Assembly: GCA_963924555.1 (NCBI GenBank)
Contig: OZ004597.1
Span: forward strand, 4,916,404-4,980,403
Direction: 5' to 3'
DNA length: 64,000 nt
From: Crambe crambe
Lineage: Eukaryota > Porifera > Demospongiae > Poecilosclerida > Crambeidae
This document shows, piece after piece, positions 43,195-53,000 of the stretch. Each line of letters starts with the position of its first letter. Position 1 is the first letter of the stretch. Below the pieces are notes generated by a model. It was not told the DNA's origin and made no database searches. It saw nothing but the letters and a program-made list of their open reading frames with translations. The translations under genes were made by a program, and so were the position numbers.

Positions 43195-44943
43195 TTAATT
43201 GTATTTATGGTATAGATGAACATTGATAAATGCAATAAGCATATAATAACTTAATCCAACTATAATGATAACTGCCAAACACATACTTAAAACAGCAATA
43301 ATTGTCCTATATGACCATGTTTCTTGACTTTGTTGACGGAGAAGTTGGACAACATTAGATAAATCATCTCGAGTTTCTTTTAAATCCATTTGCGTTTCCT
43401 TCAATGTTTCTTGGTTATGCTTCAGAGTCGTTTGAGTCTCTTTCAGTGCTGCTTGAGTTTCTTTTAGAGTCTCTTGAGTCTCCAATGATTTCTCATTACA
43501 TCGTCTCAATTCTTCCTGTAGATCGTTTCTTTCTTTTTCTAGTTTTGCGATTTTTCTTTCATGATGAGTTATCATCTTCTTTAGCTCTGGTATTGATTCC
43601 AACTGCTTTTCCAACGATGCATATCTCACCTTTAGCGTGTCCAAAGTTAATTGGTAGTCTTCCTTTTCTTGTTTTAGAAGATTTATTTCTTTGTCCTTCT
43701 TTTTCACTTTTTCTTTCAATTTGAGTATCTGTTCACTCATTCGTTGCTTTTCGAGTGATGTAAGTTCATTTTTTCTCTTCAAGTCTTCAATTTGTGCTTG
43801 ATCTTGTTGCTTGTCCATTTTTCTGTGGTATTCGGCTTCTCTCTCTGGATGTACAGTAGCTCTATGAACTTTAGTATTGATGCTCTTCCCAGATCCAAGC
43901 AATATTTCAGATTTTGAATTGTCACTGCTAGATGCTTGTTTTGTGTCTGTTTCTCCAATAGTGAAATGGACTTGTTCCCGAGCAGAGGAGGAGTTGAGTT
44001 CTTTGCTCCCACCTTGCTTCCTGTGGCATAGTGAGGATGTTGGAGGTTGGAGGGGAAATACCTGCTCTACTGGTTCTGACCAGTTTTCCTCTTCTACTGC
44101 TACAGCTAATCCATCACTCTCCTCCAATGCTTCTCTTATTCTCCTGACAAGATCTTTGCATGATGGAGGACTATTTAAAATTTCTATGAAATCGTCAAAC
44201 TTTTTTTGATCTCCTCTCACTGACTTGCACACATTATGTAATAGGAAAGATGCTCTCTCTTCTTTAGTTATCTTGCCTTTCACAGCCTTCTTGTAAACTT
44301 CCTTTGAAATGATTTGCTTTGCAAGGCTCTTTTCAGCTATAGGTGCTATCAAACGTTGTACAACTATCTTCATTTGGGGTAAGTGCTGTTTGATTGTTCT
44401 TTCTCTTGACTGCATATGTGCTTTGGCTTTCTTTGTGTGAGTTGGAGATGTGCTCTGCTGAATTGAAAGTTTGGTAGCAGACAATGGGGATGCTTGTTCA
44501 AGCGAATATCTTTTTTTACCATGTGAAGTGAGAGAATTGCTAGAAGGTTTTGGCATTTTGTAGTGATCTTCACATTCAGTGGCCATTTTATGAATACGAG
44601 CTTCCCTACAAGATTTCTTGAAGTCTCTAATTAAGTCTGAGCACCCATGCTTTTCTAAGACAGTTATGAATTTACTGTTCCAATCCTTTTGGTGCTCTAT
44701 TTGGTTTCCAATGGCTGTTAGGAGTTCAGTGGCCTGTTTGGTTAGAGTGTTCTCTTTACCTGGACTATCAGAAATATGGAGGATTTTCTTCTGGGTCTTG
44801 GGAGTGATGAGTTTGTGTAAGAGACAGTCATTGGTGACTCTCAATGTAGAATTCTGTATAGATTTAACTAAGGTATCAAAATACTGTCCAAAAACTTGCT
44901 TCTGGACTTCAATTTCCACTTGACTTCTCTTAGGGGTGGCCAT
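43195..44943 (-). CDS. Tandem CARD-like domains, coiled coil, membrane anchor with short tail
   Basis: A single-exon 582-residue ORF, the most divergent two-domain member. The first helix-bundle domain is at about 15-112 (FGQYFDTLVKSIQNS, LLHKLITPKTQKKIL, KQATELLTAIGNQI, FITVLEKHGCSDLIRDF), and the second at 185-280 (IKQHLPQMKIVVQRLIAPI, IISKEVYKKAVKG, RASFLLHNVCKSV, KFDDFIEIL, CKDLVRRIREAL). A Ser-rich linker leads to a long coil (about 370-530) containing repeated TLKETQ heptads. The anchor (AVLSMCLAVIIIVGLSYYMLIAF) is followed by a short INVHLYHKYN tail. It is part of the same minus-strand cluster; its 3' end abuts the next gene by about 110 bp. Confidence 0.7.
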   Translation of the reverse strand: MATPKRSQVEIEVQKQVFGQYFDTLVKSIQNSTLRVTNDCLLHKLITPKTQKKILHISDSPGKENTLTKQATELLTAIGNQIEHQKDWNSKFITVLEKHGCSDLIRDFKKSCREARIHKMATECEDHYKMPKPSSNSLTSHGKKRYSLEQASPLSATKLSIQQSTSPTHTKKAKAHMQSRERTIKQHLPQMKIVVQRLIAPIAEKSLAKQIISKEVYKKAVKGKITKEERASFLLHNVCKSVRGDQKKFDDFIEILNSPPSCKDLVRRIREALEESDGLAVAVEEENWSEPVEQVFPLQPPTSSLCHRKQGGSKELNSSSAREQVHFTIGETDTKQASSSDNSKSEILLGSGKSINTKVHRATVHPEREAEYHRKMDKQQDQAQIEDLKRKNELTSLEKQRMSEQILKLKEKVKKKDKEINLLKQEKEDYQLTLDTLKVRYASLEKQLESIPELKKMITHHERKIAKLEKERNDLQEELRRCNEKSLETQETLKETQAALKETQTTLKHNQETLKETQMDLKETRDDLSNVVQLLRQQSQETWSYRTIIAVLSMCLAVIIIVGLSYYMLIAFINVHLYHKYN

Positions 44944-45222
44944 TTTGTTACTTTAAGTGGTGACATCATCAGCAAACACATGGCAGGGTATCCCCCTATT
45001 ACGAGTGACATGGTTATCATCACATCAGCTATTGTGGTTTGTTAGGAGTCATGTAAACAGGAAACTGGTATCCAGCAAGTTTAGTTATGTGGTGAACTTG
45101 ATGGACATTAGCAGTAATTATAGGATATAATTTTGATCAAATGAAAACACTCTTTATAGTAAGTCATGAAGTATGAATGATGCTCACTACTACAAAACAA
45201 TACAGTCTGTTTGAGCTCACAG

Positions 45223-48200
45223 TTAATTCTCCAGTAGAGGTTCACGCAGTTCTATGAATGTCTTTGATACAGGTTTTGGTGGATTTGTAGGTTTATTAAC
45301 AGGCACTGGTGCTTCATTTTCTGCTATATTTTTAGGTTTCTGCAGAAAATTAGACAATTTAGCTTTCATCTTCAGCCATGTTGCCGTTTTGGCAATGTAG
45401 AGAAGGTGGAACTGATAGAGAATAGTGCCTATCACAGTGCTAAACACTATTGCAATCAGTGTATAGACCAGTGCTCTCTTCTTGTCCTCAGTTATAATAG
45501 CAACACTAGCTGACAACACTATGAGATTCAAGTACACAGAGCCTTCGATAACGTCCATGTAGAGTTTTCTGTAGATCCTTCCGATGTACCAAGGGATCAG
45601 TCCTATTGCAGTGAATGTGACAATGATGGCTAGAAGGCTGTTATTAGTGCCTCCAAGGGAATTGAACGAGAACACAGTGTAGAGAGCACAGCGAACCAGC
45701 AAGAGGAATCCAGTCCAGTAACGAGTGTTTCTCTTGTAAGGGGCATAGTAGGAATCCAGTAGTGGCTTGATCCTCCTCAAGAAGAAGTAGGATCTTCTGT
45801 GTGACACTCGATAAAGACAAGGACCTATCAAGAGAAGGACAGTGTAGGGAACGAAAAGCAGGACAAGTATGAACAAAGTGACCACCGACAGAGCGAGATG
45901 TTTGGACTGTAAGTAGGGGACGTTGGCATCCTTCAACCACACAGGGACATCTTTGTACCCTCGAGGGTAATCCAACTTGACAGAGGAGAATATTTCGATG
46001 ATGATCCTGAGGATTTTCGCGTAGGACATGAGGATGAGAGTAGCTAGGACTGCAATTGGGTTCCTCCCTATCCACTTAGATATGGTGATTGAATATCTGC
46101 TGCTGAAGATGATCAATCCGATTAAGATCCACACGTAGAGAGGAAAGGCAAACTGAAGCCAAGTTTGAGTGTATGCATCGAGTCCAGGAATGAAACAGGT
46201 CTGGAATCCAAGGTCAAGGTTCAACCAGGCTATAAATACTATCAAGACATTGACCTCATTAGATGGGAAAAATATTATTTTATTAGCCTGTATGAAGTTA
46301 GCATAGAGTATGAAACTGCTGATGAATCCAGTGGCAACTGTCAGTCTCAGACAAGACAAGAAGACAACTAGAGCTATGCCAGCTAATGCAAATGGTATGA
46401 GTAGAGCTAGATAGTGATGAGAACAGATGTCACATCGTGAACTTCCAAGCAAGAGACTGTAGTTCGTGGCACATGCTCCACACAGCACACCAGTACGATT
46501 ATGGTCACACTGTATATCCAGGTTATCAAGAGTGATAGTGATAGTTTTAGTGGTGCAGTAATCTGTTGGACAGGTACGATACAATATCAAACCCTCATAG
46601 GAATAATTCTTATATAAAGGTTCCATCCAAAACTGGGAGCCAGCTTGTCTTGTTATTGCTATCTCTTCACCTATTGTGCAGTTAGCACCATATAATTGTA
46701 ATCTCTCCTCACACACACATTGATCACCTTCTAGAGTGAATGCATCAGGACAGGGTAAAAGTGTCACATTGATGACCATTCTAGCTGTGCCAATATCACG
46801 ACATGGTCCGTCAGGATAGAGTATCAAGTTTATGTGACTCTCTTCAGAATAGATGCTATAGGTTAGATCTGAGCAATGTTGTGGTAATATTTGCTGACTT
46901 TGACGATTGTCTTTCAGTCTTGCATTTTGACTGGTTACAGCTGTTACTGTTGTTGGAGTGATGCTGTCATTCTGACCTAATGCCAGCACAGATAAAGAGA
47001 ACTCTCGACCTCTGAGGGTAGTCACCTCTTCAGTATTATCACATTGGAGTGTCTGGTCACTGTCACAGAAGCAGAGCTGATATGGCTGAGATGCCACTGC
47101 TTTCGTCATAGTGTCATCACCTTTGGGGAATTTGTGTATAGTTTCTTGGAATAAATGTTCTATAGCTAGATATGATAAGTACTCTTCACTTTCAGACTTC
47201 ATATAGTATCTGCATCTGTCCAGTAGCCCACCATAAATCAAAGTACCATCTTTTCCAGCTGTGTTGTTATATGAATAAATGTTCAGCTGTATAATGACAT
47301 TATATAATCCTCCAATATCAAATTTTAGAAAGCAGTATGGTAAAGTTTTGAAATGTATGAGCCAATAGAGATCTTTTCTGAATTTACATTGATTTGCTGT
47401 GACTGCATCGTTATGATAAATTGCACCTCCATAGTCAGTGGCAGTGTTATATGATGTATAGAGTGTCATCTCGGGTGCTAACATCAGTGAAGTTACTTCT
47501 AATTTCATAGCACCTCCATTTTTTGCTGAATTGAATGAAAAAATCACAGTACCTTCCATTGTTATCTTTGTTCCAAATGCATACAGTGCACCTCCATCAG
47601 ATTCTCCAGTAGCTGTGTTGTTGGTGAATATGGTCGTTCCAATAAATGATATTGTTCCATCATTTGATCTAACGGCACCACCTTCATGACCACTATTGTT
47701 GTGAAATACAGTGTAGCCTCTGAATGACAAGGAAGAAAAATCATTCAAAATTACTCCATTTGAACGAGTGTGGTAAATACTTGTATTTCCATTGAATACT
47801 ACATTGCTATGATATGTGATACTTAGTGCCCTTTCACAGCCTGAAAATACATTTGTTCCATTAAATTCAACAGAGCTTAAATGTATTGAAATAGCAATGG
47901 TACCACCTGTGATTGTTACATTTTGAAAGGAGATGCATTGCACGTTTATCATCTTTATTGCACTACTATTACGAGAGTTCCTGAAACTTGCAGATATTAG
48001 CATTTTTTCATCCCTTGATGTGCAATATTTGCTATTGTTGTTTCCTTTGCAATAGCGACAGTTGTTCTCAGCATCATGTGTTTGCATTGAATTTGCCATA
48101 TATATCCCCATACTGCTGTTCTTAAACTCTATGCCATTTCCTTTCATTCGAACGTGAAAGCAGTACAAGATTATCGTTCCTTTGTTTGCTTTATTATTGT

Positions 48201-49062
48201 GGAAAAGTGCAACTCCAGATATAGCTAGCCATCCAATATTGATGCTTATAATTCCTCCAGTTTGAAATCTGAAACATTCGTTATTTTCAAAGAAATTCCT
48301 CCCAGTGATATTTAGCGTGCATTTCGTACAGTATATAGCTCCCCCTGCATTGTTAAAATTGAAATTCGATCTTCCTTTGCTACAAAAGTTTTGTGAGAAA
48401 TTGTTAATCGTGCTCCCCTTTAAGATCACGGAGCTTTCTGATGCATAAATAGCACCTCCTGTTCTTGCTCCATTTCTTGTGAAATTATTTCCTATGATAA
48501 TCAAGTTAGTTTGAGAATTTGCAAAGATTGCTCCTCCATCTAGGTTGTTTATGTTATCTTCAAAGAGGCAGTCGGTGATTGTAATATTGGAATCGTGGGA
48601 AAATAGTGCTGATGAACCACTGGGTTTGCCACTTAGGAAAACTGACTTGGAAATGTAAATATCATCACAATGGTCAAATATCAAGGCTGATTCATACTTA
48701 GCATTTCTTTCAAATGTCAATGTTTCGATATTTATATTGGTGGCATTGAAGAAAGAGATGTATTCTCTATACTTGATGCTTATGCTGGAATCATTTTCAG
48801 CTCCTGTTAGTGATAAATTGGAGATATGAGTTAGTTCCAATGGAATGTGTAGGCTGTGATTGCCTTCCAGAAAGACAAATGTTGCTCCAGTAGTGAAATA
48901 TCTGTCTACTTGCTGCGTGTACTGTTCCAAAGTAAGGCAAGGTTGACTGGGACAGACTTGAGATGATGAACTATATGGTGTTATGTAGTGAATATCTTGT
49001 GTTGAAGCACTTGACACTACTAACACATGGAACAGCACAAGAAGAGTTGCTAGTGACAGCAT
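45223..49062 (-). CDS. Beta-helix ectodomain fused to about ten membrane segments, copy 1
   Basis: A single-exon 1279-residue ORF. A signal peptide (SLATLLVLFHVLVVSSA) precedes ICTP-like residues, CPSQPCLTLEQY and a right-handed parallel beta-helix (about 80-600). The helix has recurring GGAIYA/GGAIFA turns, NNF/NNTA ladders and many N-glycosylation sites, like Pmp/pectate-lyase repeats. A cysteine-rich segment (about 640-890) ends CGACATNYSLLLGSSRCDIC. About ten hydrophobic segments follow (about 893-1225), then a cytoplasmic tail with PVPVNKPTNPPKPV. The architecture is known from large sponge-expanded families; no function is established that I know of. A receptor role is inference. It is a close paralogue of the gene at 59888-56061. 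Confidence 0.75.
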   Translation of the reverse strand: MLSLATLLVLFHVLVVSSASTQDIHYITPYSSSSQVCPSQPCLTLEQYTQQVDRYFTTGATFVFLEGNHSLHIPLELTHISNLSLTGAENDSSISIKYREYISFFNATNINIETLTFERNAKYESALIFDHCDDIYISKSVFLSGKPSGSSALFSHDSNITITDCLFEDNINNLDGGAIFANSQTNLIIIGNNFTRNGARTGGAIYASESSVILKGSTINNFSQNFCSKGRSNFNFNNAGGAIYCTKCTLNITGRNFFENNECFRFQTGGIISINIGWLAISGVALFHNNKANKGTIILYCFHVRMKGNGIEFKNSSMGIYMANSMQTHDAENNCRYCKGNNNSKYCTSRDEKMLISASFRNSRNSSAIKMINVQCISFQNVTITGGTIAISIHLSSVEFNGTNVFSGCERALSITYHSNVVFNGNTSIYHTRSNGVILNDFSSLSFRGYTVFHNNSGHEGGAVRSNDGTISFIGTTIFTNNTATGESDGGALYAFGTKITMEGTVIFSFNSAKNGGAMKLEVTSLMLAPEMTLYTSYNTATDYGGAIYHNDAVTANQCKFRKDLYWLIHFKTLPYCFLKFDIGGLYNVIIQLNIYSYNNTAGKDGTLIYGGLLDRCRYYMKSESEEYLSYLAIEHLFQETIHKFPKGDDTMTKAVASQPYQLCFCDSDQTLQCDNTEEVTTLRGREFSLSVLALGQNDSITPTTVTAVTSQNARLKDNRQSQQILPQHCSDLTYSIYSEESHINLILYPDGPCRDIGTARMVINVTLLPCPDAFTLEGDQCVCEERLQLYGANCTIGEEIAITRQAGSQFWMEPLYKNYSYEGLILYRTCPTDYCTTKTITITLDNLDIQCDHNRTGVLCGACATNYSLLLGSSRCDICSHHYLALLIPFALAGIALVVFLSCLRLTVATGFISSFILYANFIQANKIIFFPSNEVNVLIVFIAWLNLDLGFQTCFIPGLDAYTQTWLQFAFPLYVWILIGLIIFSSRYSITISKWIGRNPIAVLATLILMSYAKILRIIIEIFSSVKLDYPRGYKDVPVWLKDANVPYLQSKHLALSVVTLFILVLLFVPYTVLLLIGPCLYRVSHRRSYFFLRRIKPLLDSYYAPYKRNTRYWTGFLLLVRCALYTVFSFNSLGGTNNSLLAIIVTFTAIGLIPWYIGRIYRKLYMDVIEGSVYLNLIVLSASVAIITEDKKRALVYTLIAIVFSTVIGTILYQFHLLYIAKTATWLKMKAKLSNFLQKPKNIAENEAPVPVNKPTNPPKPVSKTFIELREPLLEN

Positions 49063-49089
49063 CTTTGGTGTGCTTCATTATTATAGGAA

Positions 49090-49360
49090 GATATTTATTA
49101 CTTTTGCCTTTTATACACCTCTTGCTCACAATTATTTTTCTCTTGAATTGTGGTGGTGTGTGTGAATCCATAGAATAAGATACATATACACTATACAAAA
49201 CAAGGCTTTGTCACCTGATTCACTATTACTCAGTGTATTAAAATATTGACAGTTAACATATCTTATTCTGTGGATTCACACACACCACCACAATTTAGGA
49301 GAAAAAAACCTGTGAGCAAGAGGAGTATAAATATTCAGTGTATTAAAACACTGACAGATT
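49090..49360. repeat. Inverted pair of the ~90-bp promoter-side repeat
   Basis: The block TATACACCTCTTGCTCACA..GAATTGTGGTGGTGTGTGTG..AATCCATAGAATAAGATA (49110-49190) reappears inverted at 49246-49335. The same unit is tandemly repeated upstream of the paralogue (59930-60180). Confidence 0.7.
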
Positions 49361-49530
49361 ATGTACCTCAATTTCTAATAGAGACATGTTTTATACTTAT
49401 GGTGCAGAGGGTTAAGTTAACCCATGTTAGTCTGATAGACCCTCTATAGTAAAATCGCACGCTAGTTTTTTTATTGTGTTCTAATTGGAAGAAAGTTTAT
49501 GATACTTCAAAATGAAACATGGTTGATAAG

Positions 49531-49996
49531 TGTGGAGGGACAGCCTCACATGAACCTCCTGTGTGTATGTGTGTGCGTGTATGTGTTTGTTCATCATTAT
49601 TCTGTTCTGTGTCTGTCATCCTTTATTCATTATCACTTGTATGTGTGTATATGTGTGTTTATCGTTATTCTAAGTATTATTGTTCTGTCCTTTATTCATT
49701 GTCACATGTATGTGTTTAGCCTATTCTTTTTGTCACCCTTCCAGTGTGTGTTCTAGAAGTTTCTGTGTTAGAGTGTGAATGTTACTATGTTTAGCCATCT
49801 GTGGACTTAGTATAAAAGGAACAGTTTGTGTCAGTTGTGTGTCCTCTGTTTTAGCCTTGTATTTATCTGTAAGAAGACTTTTTACCTACGCTCGCAGTGT
49901 AAAATCTGTAGCTGTAGCTAGCTAAGGCAGGACCTGGTGGCAGCATACCGATCTTACTGGTGGCAGAGTGACAGACCCCTCACTCATCCCATCACA
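49531..49996 (+). repeat. 5' LTR
   Basis: 466 bp, TG...CA. It contains a TG/GT-rich start, a TATAAAA box at 49811-49817, and near its end two copies of TGGTGGCAG (49935, 49958) that anticipate the primer-binding sequence at 49999. Confidence 0.9.
49811..49817 (+). promoter_or_regulatory. TATA box in the 5' LTR
   Basis: TATAAAA in the context TTAGTATAAAAGGAAC, about 185 bp before the LTR end and well placed to drive genomic RNA. The same box occurs in the 3' LTR. Confidence 0.55.
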
Positions 49997-49997
49997 A

Positions 49998-50015
49998 CTG
50001 GTGGCAGCGGTACTA
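49998..50015 (+). other. Putative primer-binding site
   Basis: CTGGTGGCAGCGGTACTA directly follows the 5' LTR (CATCACA|A). It begins with TGG, the complement of a tRNA CCA end. The tRNA was not identified. Confidence 0.5.
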
Positions 50016-50062
50016 GCTCGAGTCATCCTGCGGCCATCGAGAGAGACGCTATCCAAACGTGC

Positions 50063-53000
50063 ATGGAAAGAACCCTCCGTCCACAAACAGGAAGTCGACA
50101 TCGCAATACTACTGAAACAGAAGCTACTCCACCCACAACTGCGGAGTGTACTGCAGAAGAAGAAATGTCTACCGCCATGGAGGCCTTCTTGGAAGCTCAG
50201 ACCAGATTCCTGCGGCAGCAGCAGCAATTCGCTGAGGAGGAAGAAGCCAGGAAGAAGGAGATACACCAAGCTCAGCTACACGAGCTGGAGGAGAGGAGCA
50301 AGCTACTCAAACTCCAAGAAGAGCAGAGTGAAGAAGCCAAGGCACAGCGGGAAGAGAATGAGAAGAAAAAGCAGAAGATGAAGCAAGCTGACCGCCTGGA
50401 GAAGTGGCACGATGGAGATCAAGCCGACGCTTACCTCGCAAAGTTTGAAACTGTCATGACAGAATGCGAAATACCAGAGGAGCAATGGAGAGGACGCCTA
50501 GTCAACTGTCTGACCGGCAAGGCACTATCAGCCTACAGATCAGTGGCCCAAATTGGAGTTGGAGATGACGACGGCTACAACGACACCAAGGAAAAGCTAC
50601 TTGAAGCTATGGGCTTCGGGATCGAACAGACCCGAAGGAAGTTTTGGAACACAAACAGACGATTCACTGACACACCACCTATGGATATACTACGACAACT
50701 GGATTCTTGTTACTCCCGCATCACTAGGGATTGTTCAACCCTCGCAGACCTGCGCCAGGAGATCCTCATTGGGAGGCTTCTCTCTCTCTACCCCTCCGAC
50801 ATCGCCGACTACGTCTATGTCCGCAACCCCACCAACGCCCACCAAGCCGCCCACTACCTACAAAACTATCTCGACAGCCATCCCTGGAGGAAAAGGAACT
50901 TGGACAGCTCTCGTCAGAAAGAGGTGAGTGGCTTTGGAGGGGGGGTGGGGCATGGTGGAGGAGACCCGGGGAGTAGTAGCAGGGAGATTAGCAGGAAGCA
51001 TAGGGGGAAAGAGCATGGCCCAGAGAGGGATGAGGGGAAGGGAAAGGAAGAGCGATCCTATAAAAAGGATGCCTCTGAGAAAATTCCTGTCTGTTTTGGG
51101 TGTGGTGCAAAAGGTCACAAACGAGCTGAGTGTCCCAACAAAGTGGCAAGTGTGAAAAAAGAGGGAAGACCTAAGTGTAGAACTCTTCAAGGAAGAGTAG
51201 GAACAAACCCCTGTACAATGACCCTGGATAGTGGGGCAGACCATACTGTAGTAAGGGCAGACCTCATAGCAGAGGCAGACTACACTGGTAGAAGTAGCAG
51301 GGTTGGAGATTATTATGGGTGCTGGCGGGATGTGCCCACAGCAATAGTGTGGATAGCAATAGGGAAGGAGTACATGTTTAAGCATGAAGTGCTTGTGGTG
51401 CCCCAAGACTGTCCACATGAAGTATTGCTAGGGAATGACCTTGAGATTTTTGATGAGCTGTACCAATTGGCCCAAGTACAAGGTAACCCAGATCCCCAAG
51501 TGAAGGCAGTAACAAGGGCAAAAGCCAAAAAGCAAAAGGAGGAAGAGAAGTTGAACCAAGTCCTTGATGCTAGGGATGGTGCCCAGCCTAGTGTGATTGA
51601 TCCCACACCCCCTAATGAAACACCCTTGGACCCCAATCATAGGGAGGAGACCATAGACCCTGATAGGGAAGATGCTGTAGAAAGGGAGGTATCAGAGCCT
51701 ACTGAGGTAGATGGGGGTGAGCATTTTGAAGATGATGCAAAACTAGATGGCCTGGGAGATAATAGTGAAAAGGGAGGTGATATTCCCATACTAGACATGG
51801 CAGGTGGGGAGGAGGAAAGGACCCGGCTGATTGAGGAGCAAAGCCAAGATGTGAGCCTTAAGGAGCTTAGAGAGTGGGCCAAAAAGGGTGAGAAGGGATA
51901 CTCTGTAGAAGACGGCTTGTTAGTCCATACCCTAACAACCCCGGCAGAGCAGGTCCACAAAAGGATTGTTGTTCCCAGCAGTAGAAGGAGTGAGCTGTTG
52001 AAACTCGCCCACAGTAGCATGCTAGGGAGACATTTTTCTCATGGCAAAACAATTGCACTCCTTAACAGGAAGTTCACATGGCCCCGCATGTCTGTGGATG
52101 TGAAAAACCTCTGCAGCCAGTGCACCTCTTGCCAGAAAGCCGGCAGGGCAGGTGTAGGCAAGGCACCCCTGCAACCACTCCCAGTACTAGATGTGCCATT
52201 CACCAAGCTAGCATTTGATCTAGTAGGTCCCTTACCCAGGACTAAGTCCGGCTACCGGTATCTGTTAACCTCCATTTGTCTGGCAAGCAAATACCCAGAG
52301 GCCATCCCACTAAAGAGAGTGGATGTAGACAGTGTGGCAGAAGGATTGTGTGAGGTTTTTTCGAGAACTGGAATTCCGGCCCATATTCTGACAGATCAGG
52401 GTTCTGTCTTTACTAGTAAACTCATGAAACAGTTGTGTCAGATCCTAGACATCAAGCATGTCAAGTTAAGTCCATACCACCCTGAGAGCAACGGCTGCTT
52501 AGAGCGTTGGCATGCCACTCTTAAGGCCACACTTAGGAAATATCCTAAGAGGTACAGTGACTGGGACAGGTTGATTAAATACATCCTGTTTGCCTGTCGT
52601 GCGGCCCCACATGCTAACACTGGCTACTCTCCCTTTGAGCTTGTCTTCGGCAAGCAGCTTAGAGGCCCCCTAGATGTGGTGCATGAGGGATGGATGGGTG
52701 GTGACCTTTCCCAGAGTAGTGCCGTTGAGTGGATTGAGAAATTGAAAGACACATTGGCTCTGACATGGGAGGTAGCGGTTGAGAAGGAGCAAAAGGCTAA
52801 AGACAAAATGGCCTCTAGATCTGAGCATAAAGCTAAAGCTAGACACTTTTCCAAGGGAGACCAGGTCCTTATCCGTGTTGTTGACCCTGGGGGGAAACTA
52901 GGAGACAGATGGGATGGACCCTATGAGGTAGAGAGCAAGGTGGCAGATGTCACGTACAGACTGGCAGTCCCTCATAAGCGAAGGAAGTGCATGACAGCCC

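Noticed and set aside
49499-49756. Val/Cys/Tyr-rich frames in the 5' LTR (and identical ones in the 3' LTR)
   Set aside because: Artefact of the TG/GT-rich LTR sequence, repeated exactly at 54545.
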